Positions 36,893 to 44,088 of a DNA stretch of 64,000 bases are shown piece by piece. Position 1 is the stretch's first letter; each line of letters begins with the position of its first letter. The stretch comes from Lysobacter sp. ISL-50 (GTDB taxonomy: Bacteria > Pseudomonadota > Gammaproteobacteria > Xanthomonadales > Xanthomonadaceae): contig NZ_JAGGRI010000037.1 of NCBI RefSeq assembly GCF_018612875.1, forward strand, positions 1 to 64,000, in the 5' to 3' direction. A program made the translations under genes and the position numbers. The notes beneath the pieces were generated by a model. It did no database searches. It saw only the letters and a list, made by a program, of their open reading frames with translations, and was not told the DNA's origin.

Positions 36893-37183
36893 TCAGTTGA
36901 AGATCGCCTGGTAAAGAAAACCGTCGCGTTCGCGCGCGACCGGCACCAGGAAAATGCCGACCTCGCCGATCGAATCGTGGCGCATCACATAGGTCTGCTG
37001 CGGAAACAGAAACGCCGAAGCATTGCGGAACAGCAGCGAGAACGGCGCTCGCGCGGCCTGCTGCGGCCGCGTGCTCAGCGCGCGCGCCTCGACCAGCACG
37101 AACGGCACCTCGCTGTCGTTGAGTTGCGCCGAGTAGGTCTCGTTCACATGCCCGGCGAAGTGTTCCAGCGTCAGCAATTCCAT
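36893..37183 (-). CDS. DUF6916-like small protein
   Basis: A 96-residue protein, convergent with the acetyltransferase gene. The sequence MELLTLEHFAGHVNETYSAQL..., VPFVLVEARALS, RAPFSLLFRNASAFLFPQQTYVMRHDSIGEVGIFLVPVARERDGFLYQAIFN matches my memory of a small beta-rich family (DUF6916) that recurs beside stand-alone tail-collar genes. No signal peptide. Its lipocalin-like small barrel and fixed partnership suggest an assembly or accessory role, unproven. Confidence 0.7.
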   Translation of the reverse strand: MELLTLEHFAGHVNETYSAQLNDSEVPFVLVEARALSTRPQQAARAPFSLLFRNASAFLFPQQTYVMRHDSIGEVGIFLVPVARERDGFLYQAIFN

Positions 37184-37841
37184 CGTTCAGGGCCTCCCCA
37201 AGCCGAGGCCGCATCGTCGTCGCGCCGGCGGCAAGATGCAAGCCCCCGGCGTGAATCTGCGATGGATTCGGCCAATCCGCCGTCGCTTGCCGCACGCTGG
37301 GCGCCTGTGCGCGCATACGCGCGATGGCGACGCGCATTCGTTCGCCGCGGGAGGGTTCATCGCGAACATGCCGGCGGCGGGCATCGCACCGCCCCGGCTC
37401 CGGCCGCCGCGCCGCAAGCCCAGTGCGGCCGGCGGCGACCGGAGCCGCCGACATGCGGGCGTCCCTGCCCGCTCCGACTTTCATCACTGACGAGGAGATG
37501 AAAGGCGTCCTGACTCGAATCTCTCCGAACGGGCCGTGCCCGCCGGTTTCGGTCCGTACCGGGCCGCGACGCCGCAGGCGGAAGACCTGCGAACGCCGCG
37601 GACCGGCCGACACCGGGGATCGCGCAATCCTCGTCCCGATCCGCGGCTGACGCGCCGGCATGATCGGCCCGGCCATCACCACGACGAGAGGGCCGGCGAA
37701 ACGGCCGCGCATCGCGCGGACCGGTCCGAAACACTGCGTATCGGCTCGCGCGCCCAGCGCCCGAAGCCGTCCCCTACCCCTTTCCGAGGGGTACCGGTAG
37801 CGCCGCCGCGGTGCGCGCGGCGGCGGCAAGGTGAGCGGCCG
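37184..37841. other. Gene-free region with GC hairpin
   Basis: About 650 bp without a credible gene; the open frames have Arg/Pro-rich, frame-shifted character. A 10-base perfect stem (37801-37810 and 37816-37825, loop GTGCG) lies just past the stop of the next minus-strand gene and may end its transcript. Nothing else recognised. Confidence 0.5.
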
Positions 37842-38363
37842 TTACAAGGCCGCGGCTGCCGTCGCCGGCAGGCTGCGTTCGCGGATCGAAGTCACCGCAA
37901 CCACCGCTTCGGCGCTGTCCTGGCCGGCATGCACGCGATAGGTATAGGTGTCGACGCCGACGAAGTCCGGATCGGGCCGATAAGTGGCGCGACCGTTCTC
38001 GATCGTGACCCGGCCATGGCGCGGCGCCACCGCCAGGCTGTAGCTCAGCGCATCGCCGTTGCCGATCGAACCGCGCAGGGCGATGGTCGAATCGGCGCCA
38101 TCGACGCTGTTGGTGACCAGATCCGACGCGGCCAGCGGCTCGTAACGGCGCAGACGCGCGAGATCGCGCTCGATCGGCGCCAACGCGGTGTCGATGCCGC
38201 CATCGCGCGAGACGTGCGAGGCGGTATCGGCGGCTTGCGATCGCAGCGGCTGCGCCGCTTGCTTGCGAACATCGTCCGACTGCGGGGCACCGGACGCACC
38301 GGCGACCAGCGCGGCGAGCGCCAGACTCAGTACGAAGGGCCCCTGGATACTCTTGTACGGCAT
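37842..38363 (-). CDS. Secreted protein with one cadherin-like (Big_9-type) module
   Basis: A 173-residue exported protein. The signal peptide (MPYKSIQGPFVLSLALAALVAGASGA) is followed by a helical linker of about 60 residues and one module DALSYSLAVAPRHGRVTIENGRATYRPDPDFVGVDTYTYRVHAG. That module is the same type as the three in the nearby giant autotransporter. A strong AGGAG lies 5 bases before the ATG. It might be a soluble partner or decoy for the autotransporter's binding target, which is speculation. Function unknown. Confidence 0.8.
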   Translation of the reverse strand: MPYKSIQGPFVLSLALAALVAGASGAPQSDDVRKQAAQPLRSQAADTASHVSRDGGIDTALAPIERDLARLRRYEPLAASDLVTNSVDGADSTIALRGSIGNGDALSYSLAVAPRHGRVTIENGRATYRPDPDFVGVDTYTYRVHAGQDSAEAVVAVTSIRERSLPATAAAAL

Positions 38364-38612
38364 GCCAACTCCTTCTGGGTTGCAACGGATGGGGGATTCC
38401 GGACCGCGCGTCCTTGCGCCGACCGCTCCGCGGTCGAGGTCCTGAGAGGGTCCGGACCCGCTTGCGACGTCCTGTCGTCAACGGGAAAACATGATCGCAG
38501 CAAGGTGTCGCACAGGCCGAGATCAGGGGCGACGGCGATCGAAAAAATCGTCTTCGAACAGGCCGATTTCAGGGCGAAGAAAACGCCGCTGGGAAGCTTT
38601 CTCGCGCCCACG
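38364..38612. other. Upstream region of the cadherin-like protein gene
   Basis: No gene is seen. It must hold the promoter for the minus-strand gene starting at 38363, but no boxes are assigned. Confidence 0.35.
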
Positions 38613-38638
38613 AAAAAGCCCGCCGAAGCGGGCTTTTT
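38613..38638 (-). terminator. Intrinsic terminator, works in both directions
   Basis: An 11-base perfect stem AAAAAGCCCGC / GCGGGCTTTTT with a 4-base loop lies 52 bases past the DUF1993 gene's stop. The run of T on either strand makes it bidirectional. Confidence 0.9.
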
Positions 38639-38689
38639 GGCGACACGATCGCAATGCCTCGACGCATCGCGTCGAGAACGCGGCGAGGC

Positions 38690-39199
38690 TCAGTACTTGC
38701 CCATGAAATCGCGCTTGCCGATCTCCACGCCGTTGCCGCGCAGGATCGCGTAAGCGGTGGTGACGTGGAAGAAGAACTGCGGCAGGCCGTAATGGATCAG
38801 ATAGTCCTGGCCGCCGAAGCGGCGTTCCTTCGGCGTGCCCGGGCGCAGCACGATTTCGCGATCCTGCGCGCCTTCGAACAAGGCCGGTTCCAGGCCGTCG
38901 ATGAAGGCCTGGGTCTTGGCGATCAGCGCCTGCAACTCGGCGAAGCTGCGCTCGCTGTCGTCGTACACCGGCACATCGACATCGGCCAGGCGCGCGCTGA
39001 CGCCCTTGGCGAAATCGCATGCGATCTGCACTTGGCGCAGCAACGGGAACATGTCCGGGAACAGGCGCGCCTGCAGGTAGGCGTCCGGATCGATCTTGCG
39101 CTCGCCGGCGTGGGCCTGCGTGCGGGCGAGGATCTCGCTCAGGCTGCCGAGCAGTTGCTTGAACACCGGAACGCAGGCGGAGTGAATCGAAAGGGTCAT
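38690..39199 (-). CDS. DUF1993 family protein
   Basis: A 169-residue cytoplasmic protein of the DUF1993 family, probably a four-helix DinB-like bundle. Landmarks are VPVFKQLLGSLSEILARTQAHA, LFPDMFPLLRQVQIACDFAKGVSARLA, DDSERSFAELQALIAKTQAFIDGLEP and DYLIHYGLPQFFFHVTTAYAILRGNGVEIGKRDFMG. The length is typical. No function is established for the family. It ends at a clear terminator. Confidence 0.88.
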   Translation of the reverse strand: MTLSIHSACVPVFKQLLGSLSEILARTQAHAGERKIDPDAYLQARLFPDMFPLLRQVQIACDFAKGVSARLADVDVPVYDDSERSFAELQALIAKTQAFIDGLEPALFEGAQDREIVLRPGTPKERRFGGQDYLIHYGLPQFFFHVTTAYAILRGNGVEIGKRDFMGKY

Positions 39200-39314
39200 G
39201 GCGACATCGTCAGCGGAGGGAAGCGCCCATGGTACGACGCGGCGCGCGGTCGCAGACGAAACGCCCGTCTTCGCAAGACCAACGACCTCGCCGCGCGCGC
39301 CGTCGCCACCGGGT

Positions 39315-39800
39315 TCACTGCGCCTTCTTCGCGCCCCGCCGCGGCCTGGCCTGCTTCAATGCCGCCGCCCAGCGCTGCGCGCCGGCGCCCTGGTCGCCCC
39401 AGGTGTCGTCGGGATTGGCCAGGCGGCAACGATCCAGCGACAGGCAGCCGCAGCCGATGCATTGGTCCAGGGTGTCGCGCATCAGGCTGAGGTTGGCGAT
39501 GCGTTGTTCGAGTTCGTCTTTCCACGACGCCGACAGCCGCGCCCAGTCCGCGCGCGAAGGCACGCGCGAGTCGGGCAAGGTGTCGAGCGCTTCGCGGATC
39601 GTCGCCAGCGGCATGCCCACGCGCTGGGCGACGCGGATGATCGCGATGCGGCGCAAGGTGTCGCGGCCGTAGCGCCGCTGGTTGCCGGCGGTGCGCAGGC
39701 TGTGGATCAGCCCCTTGGCTTCGTAGAAATGCAGGGCCGACACCGCCACGCCGGAACGTTCCGCGACCTGGCCTACGCTGAGTTCTGCGGTGATGCTCAT
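39315..39800 (-). CDS. soxR: Redox-sensing activator SoxR
   Basis: A 161-residue MerR-family regulator. The N-terminal winged helix (LSVGQVAERSGVAVSALHFYEAKGLI ... RYGRDTLRRIAIIRVAQRVG) leads by a long helix to the [2Fe-2S] cluster motif CIGCGCLSLDRC (Cys114, 117, 119, 125), the exact SoxR spacing. Oxidised by redox-cycling compounds, it activates the promoter it sits on. It is divergent from an oxidoreductase gene, with a near-consensus SoxR box between them. The ATG for MSITAEL is used, and the upstream extension is not conserved in character. soxS is absent, as is usual outside enteric bacteria. Confidence 0.96.
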   Translation of the reverse strand: MSITAELSVGQVAERSGVAVSALHFYEAKGLIHSLRTAGNQRRYGRDTLRRIAIIRVAQRVGMPLATIREALDTLPDSRVPSRADWARLSASWKDELEQRIANLSLMRDTLDQCIGCGCLSLDRCRLANPDDTWGDQGAGAQRWAAALKQARPRRGAKKAQ

Positions 39801-39856
39801 CGGCGCGCGCTCCCGGCATAAGGCGGATGCGGATTGAAGGTGCGGCACATTGGCGC

Positions 39857-39887
39857 TTGACCTCAAGCTACATTGAGGTTCTATCCT
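39857..39887 (+). promoter_or_regulatory. SoxR box within a MerR-type promoter
   Basis: The 18-base CCTCAAGCTACATTGAGG (39861-39878) matches the E. coli soxS box CCTCAAGTTAACTTGAGG closely. It overlaps a -35 element TTGACC (39857-39862) and a -10 element TATCCT (39882-39887) with a 19-base spacer, the over-long spacing that SoxR corrects by bending. Orientation puts the start of transcription just ahead of the oxidoreductase gene at 39916. Confidence 0.9.
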
Positions 39888-39915
39888 GGCCGCCATCCCC
39901 TCACGGCGTCAAGTC

Positions 39916-40935
39916 ATGGCCCTCCACCACGCTGAGCCGCGCGCGTCCCACACCGCGCCCGCGCCGCCGCGAGTCAAGGCGGTGGTATTCGACCGCTACG
40001 GCCCGGCCGATGTGCTGCGCGCGATCGATCTGCCCATGCCGCAGGCCGGTCCGGGCGAAATCCGGGTGCGCGTGCGCGCCGCCGGCGTGCGTCCCGGCGA
40101 TATCGCCCTGCGCCGCGGCCCGGGCGCGAACGACATTGGGCGCAACGATGCGCCGACCGCGTTTCCGCGCCGCCTCGGCAACGAATTCGCCGGCGTCGTC
40201 GATCAGCTCGGCGAAGGCGTGCGCGACGTCGCCCTCGGCGACGAGGTCATGGGCTGGGCCGCGGCGATGAGTTATGCCGAAGCCTTGACCGTGCCGGTCG
40301 CGCAGGTGGTGCGCAAACCGTTGACGATGTCCTGGGCCGTGGCCGGCGCCCTGCCCTCCACCGGCCAGAGCGCGCACGCCGCCTTGCGCGAGTTGCGGGT
40401 CGGCGCGGGCGACACGGTGTTGATCCACGGCGCCGCCAGCGGCATCGGCAGCGTCGCCGTGCAACTCGCGCGGATCTGGGGCGCGCGGGTGATCGCCAGC
40501 GCCGCCGCGGCCGATCACGATTACCTGCGCTCGCTCGGCGCGCATCCGGTGGGCGACGACGACGCCGGCATCGCGCAGGCGCGCGCGTTGGCGCCGCGCG
40601 GCGCCGATGCGGTGTTCGACGCTTGCGGCGAAGCAAAGTTTGCCGATTGGATCGGCTTGGGCGCGGACGCGGCGCGCATCGCCACCCTGTGCGATACCGA
40701 ACAGACCCGTCGCCTGGGCCTGCGGACCGTGCACAGCCAGCGCAGCCGCGAGCGCCTGGCCGAACTGGCGAGCCTGCACGAACGTCACGGCCTGCTGGTG
40801 CACGTGCGCGAAATGTTTCCGCTGACCCGCGCCGCCGAAGCCCATCGCGCGGTCGAACGCGGCCCGGCGCGCGGCAAAGTGGTGCTGATGGTCTACGAGG
40901 CCATGCCGCTGCCGTCGCTGAGGTTGAGCGCGTGA
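39916..40935 (+). CDS. Quinone oxidoreductase-like MDR-family dehydrogenase
   Basis: A 339-residue NADPH-dependent member of the medium-chain dehydrogenase family without catalytic zinc. Landmarks are VKAVVFDRYGPADVLRAIDLPMPQAGPGEIRVRVRAAGVRPGDIALRRG, the LGNEFAGVVDQLGEGV segment, and the cofactor loop VLIHGAASGIGSVAVQLARIWGARVI. Under the SoxR box, it probably reduces redox-active quinones or phenazine-like compounds. The ATG at 39916 is only about 20-25 bases from the predicted start of transcription and lacks a good ribosome binding site, so translation could begin from a near-leaderless message. Confidence 0.9.
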   Translation: MALHHAEPRASHTAPAPPRVKAVVFDRYGPADVLRAIDLPMPQAGPGEIRVRVRAAGVRPGDIALRRGPGANDIGRNDAPTAFPRRLGNEFAGVVDQLGEGVRDVALGDEVMGWAAAMSYAEALTVPVAQVVRKPLTMSWAVAGALPSTGQSAHAALRELRVGAGDTVLIHGAASGIGSVAVQLARIWGARVIASAAAADHDYLRSLGAHPVGDDDAGIAQARALAPRGADAVFDACGEAKFADWIGLGADAARIATLCDTEQTRRLGLRTVHSQRSRERLAELASLHERHGLLVHVREMFPLTRAAEAHRAVERGPARGKVVLMVYEAMPLPSLRLSA

Positions 40936-41005
40936 ACGCCGATGCGTTCGATCGCGCGCGGCCGCTCGACGCGTCCGCCGGCCAGACCGAAACAACCGCG
41001 CAGTC

Positions 41006-41096
41006 CGCTGCCCCAGGCGCTCCAGCCCCGACACCCGACGAAAGCACGCTGGCGCTGCGGAGCGGTCCGGTCGCGGCTGGAGCGCCTGGGGCAGCG
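41006..41096. repeat. 22-bp perfect inverted repeat element
   Basis: Arms at 41006-41027 and 41075-41096 are exact complements (CGCTGCCCCAGGCGCTCCAG and its partner) with a 47-base spacer. The element lies between the oxidoreductase and the MFS gene and breaks the otherwise short spacing expected in an operon. Its shape is that of a small mobile palindromic repeat. Confidence 0.75.
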
Positions 41097-41240
41097 AATC
41101 GCACGCATGCGACGCCGCCATCGCCGATCCGCGATGATGACGCCCCTGCTTCGCCACGGCCGCGCGATCCGATGACCCAAGCCGACGCTCGCGGCCCCGA
41201 CGACACACGGCCCGAAGCCCCAGCGACACAAGACTTCGCA

Positions 41241-42644
41241 ATGAATGCAGCCACCGACACCGCGCCGGACAGCGCGAACACGGACGCAACCGAACACACC
41301 AGCCTGTTCGCGCCGCGTTACCGCAGCCTGACCACCGGCGCGGTCGCCCTGGTCGCGCTGGTCGCGTTCGAAGCGCTGGCCATCACCACCGCCATGCCCA
41401 CCGTCGCGCGCGCGCTCAACGGCCTGCCGCTGTACGCGCTGGCTTTCGGCGGCACCCTGGCCGCGAGCGTGATCGGCATGGTCGCCGCCGGCCGCTGGGC
41501 CGACGCGCGCGGGCCGTCCGCGCCGCTGGGCCACGGCATCGCCTGGTTCGCGGTGGGTTTGATCGCCGCCGGGCTGGCGCCGTCGATGGGCTGGTTGATC
41601 GCCGGCCGCGTGGTCCAGGGCTTCGGCGGCGGATTGATTTCGGTCGCGCTGTACGTCGTGGTCGGACGGGTTTATCCATCGCAGTTGCGGACGAAGATTT
41701 TCGCCGCCTTCGCCGCCGCCTGGGTGGTCCCGGCGGTAGTCGGCCCGGCGATCAGCGGCGCCATCGTCGAACACGCCGGCTGGCGCTGGGTGTTCCTGTC
41801 GGTGCCGATCGCCGCCGCGCTCGCCGCGACGCTGGTGTTGCCGGCGCTGCGCGGACTGGGCCCGTCGGCCGCGGCCGGCGGCGGGCCGTCCAACGGCGAA
41901 CAATCCACGCGCCTGCTGTGGGCGCTGCTGACCACCGCCAGCCTGCTGGCCCTGCACTACGGCGGGCAACAGCGCGGCTGGACGGCGCCGCTGTGGCTGC
42001 TGCCGGCCACCGCCGCGCTGGCCCTGGCCGCGTCGCGGCTGTTGCCCAGCGGCACCCTGCGCGCCGCGCGCGGGCTGCCGACCGTGGTCACGCTGCGCGG
42101 CATCGGCTCGGGCGCGTTCTTCCTGACCGAGGCCTACATCCCCTTGCTGCTGTCGCAGGAACGCGCGCTGTCGCCGACCTGGAGCGGCCTGGTGCTGACC
42201 CTGGGCGCGGTGGGCTGGTCGTGCGGCGCGTGGTTCCGCGGCCGCACCACCGATGCGCGCAAGCCGCAGCGGTTCCTGCAGGCCGGCATGGCGATGGTCG
42301 CGCTCGGCATCGGCGCGGTCGCCACGCTGATCGCGCCGCAGACGCCGCTGGCGCTCGGCATCGCCGGCTGGATTCTCGCCGGCCTGGGCATGGGATTGTT
42401 CTATCCGACCTTGTCCGTGCTGATGCTGGAGCTGTCGCCGCCGGAGCGGCAGGGCGTCAATTCCTCGGCGCTGCATCTGGGCGACGCCATCTACACCGCC
42501 ACCGCGCTGGCGATCGGCGGCTCGCTGTTCGCCGCCTTGCTGAGCCGCTCGCACACGATGGCCTACGTGTGCGGATTCGCCATCGCCATGACCTTGGCGC
42601 TGTCGGGATGGATGCTGGCGGCGCGGGTCAGGCCGCGCGCCTAG
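41241..42644 (+). CDS. MFS efflux transporter
   Basis: A 467-residue major facilitator with about 12-14 helices. Family signs are GAVALVALVAFEALAITTAMPTVARAL, AAGRWADARGPSAPLGHGIAW (motif A region) and GWLIAGRVVQGFGGGLISVALYVVVGRVYP (motif B/C region). The drug-export (DHA2/EmrB-like) type fits. The frame is open far upstream through the inverted repeat, so the ATG at 41241 (MNAATDTAPD) is chosen, 26 residues before the first helix; ATG at 41172 is an alternative. SoxR control of an oxidoreductase plus an exporter is common in non-enteric bacteria and would expel redox-active toxins. The 3' end overlaps the convergent glycosyltransferase gene by 4 bases. Confidence 0.88.
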   Translation: MNAATDTAPDSANTDATEHTSLFAPRYRSLTTGAVALVALVAFEALAITTAMPTVARALNGLPLYALAFGGTLAASVIGMVAAGRWADARGPSAPLGHGIAWFAVGLIAAGLAPSMGWLIAGRVVQGFGGGLISVALYVVVGRVYPSQLRTKIFAAFAAAWVVPAVVGPAISGAIVEHAGWRWVFLSVPIAAALAATLVLPALRGLGPSAAAGGGPSNGEQSTRLLWALLTTASLLALHYGGQQRGWTAPLWLLPATAALALAASRLLPSGTLRAARGLPTVVTLRGIGSGAFFLTEAYIPLLLSQERALSPTWSGLVLTLGAVGWSCGAWFRGRTTDARKPQRFLQAGMAMVALGIGAVATLIAPQTPLALGIAGWILAGLGMGLFYPTLSVLMLELSPPERQGVNSSALHLGDAIYTATALAIGGSLFAALLSRSHTMAYVCGFAIAMTLALSGWMLAARVRPRA

Positions 42645-43858
42645 GGCGCGGTCTGGGTCGCCTGCGGCGAGGCCAGCGCGCGTTGCGGCGCGGCCTGCGC
42701 CAGACGCTGATACAAAGCCACCACCTGCTCCATCAGCCCCTGCGTGCTCCAGCCGCCGGCATCGACCGGCCCGGCCGCGGACAACTGCGCACGCAACTGC
42801 GGCGAACGCAGCACCCGGGTCACGTGGCCGGCGAAGGCTTCGATGTCCTCTTCGCTGATCACCGCGCTGTGCGCGTCGCGCAGCACCGTCGCGGTGCCCA
42901 TGACCGCGGTCGATACGATCGGCACGCCCAGCGCCATCGCTTCGATCAGCACCAATCCCTGCGTTTCGGTCGGCGAGGCGAACACGAACGCATCGCCGGC
43001 GCGATAGGCGTCGAGCAAGGTCGTGCGCCGGTCGAGATTGCCGAAGAAACGCACGTTGCGCTCCAGGCCGTAATCCTTCGACAGACGCTTGAGGCGCTCG
43101 GCGTCCGGGCCTTCGCCGGCGATGATGAACATCAGCTCGGGAAAATCCGCGAGCAGGCGCTTGGCGACCTGCAGCAGGAAGGCGATGTTCTTTTCCACCG
43201 CCAGGCGGCTGACCGTGACCAGGGTCGGCCGCGACGCATCGATGCCGTGCTCGGCGCGGAAGCGCGCGCCGTCGCCCTGCGCGAACTCGCTCAGGTCGAT
43301 GCCGGTCGGCAGCACGGTCGAAGGCGTGGTGATGCCGTAGCGGTTCAACACCTCGACCATCTGCGCGGTCGGCACGATCAGATGATCCACGCCGTGACAC
43401 AGGAACCGCGACAGCCGCCGCGCCACCAGCCGCAACAGCGCCACCGGCGCCCACGGCAGGTAGTGGCCGATGTATTCCTCGAAATAGGTGTGATACGTCT
43501 CCACCGTCGGCCGTCCGCTCAGCTCGGCCAGCTGCACGCCCAGGCGATGGGCGCGGAACGGGGTGTGGATGTGGATGACGTCCCAATGCCGCGAGGTCAG
43601 CTGCGGCAGCACCCGGCGCAGCTCCGGCGCGCGGATCAGGCGGTCTTCCGGATCGAAGAAGATCACCCGCGAATCGAGGCGGATGATCTCGAACTCGCCG
43701 CTGTCGTGCAGTTCCTGGCCGCTGCCGGGCCCGTAGTCCGGCGCCACCAGGGTCACCGAATGCCCCATGCGCGCCAGCGACTGGGCGAAAGTGCGGATCG
43801 AGGTCGAAACGCCGTTGACCCGAGGGAAGTACACGTCCGACAGCATCAGGATGTTCAT
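42641..43858 (-). CDS. Glycosyltransferase family 4 (GT-B fold)
   Basis: A 405-residue glycosyltransferase. The N-domain has MNILMLSDVYFPRVNGVSTSIRTFAQSLARMGHSVTLVAPDYG and HIHTPFRAHRLGVQLAELSGRPTVETYHTYFEEYIGHYLP. The C-domain has LVTVSRLAVEKNIAFLLQVAKRLL, FIIAGEGPDAERLK and the donor-binding EX7E region ETQGLVLIEAMALGVP. The N-terminal and HTYFEEY patterns resemble the diacylglycerol alpha-glucosyltransferase subgroup, so a glycolipid product is plausible but not certain. It is transcribed alone and peripherally membrane-bound if the analogy holds. Confidence 0.9.
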   Translation of the reverse strand: MNILMLSDVYFPRVNGVSTSIRTFAQSLARMGHSVTLVAPDYGPGSGQELHDSGEFEIIRLDSRVIFFDPEDRLIRAPELRRVLPQLTSRHWDVIHIHTPFRAHRLGVQLAELSGRPTVETYHTYFEEYIGHYLPWAPVALLRLVARRLSRFLCHGVDHLIVPTAQMVEVLNRYGITTPSTVLPTGIDLSEFAQGDGARFRAEHGIDASRPTLVTVSRLAVEKNIAFLLQVAKRLLADFPELMFIIAGEGPDAERLKRLSKDYGLERNVRFFGNLDRRTTLLDAYRAGDAFVFASPTETQGLVLIEAMALGVPIVSTAVMGTATVLRDAHSAVISEEDIEAFAGHVTRVLRSPQLRAQLSAAGPVDAGGWSTQGLMEQVVALYQRLAQAAPQRALASPQATQTAP

Positions 43859-43900
43859 CCGGCCAGCCTAGGCCCGGGGCGTGACCGATTTGTGTCTGGG

Positions 43901-44021
43901 CCTGCGGCCCCTCACCCCAACCCCTCTCCCGCAAGCGGGAGAGGGGCCTCGCAGATGCCGAATACTGTGTTTCTAGCCCCTCTCCCGCTTGCGGGAGAGG
44001 GGTTGGGGTGAGGGCCGCAGG
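43901..44021. repeat. Composite inverted repeat of the CCCCTCTCCCGC family
   Basis: Arms of about 45 bases at 43901-43946 and 43977-44021 are reverse complements apart from one inserted C. Each arm itself contains the hairpin CCCCTCTCCCGCAAGCGGGA. The loop of about 30 bases is unrelated. The element can form a long cruciform between two divergent genes. Confidence 0.85.
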
Positions 44022-44088
44022 CAAACCGGCGTAGTTGCATAAGCCACCCCGCATTCACACCATAGGCCACCCCGCATCCCGAACGAAA

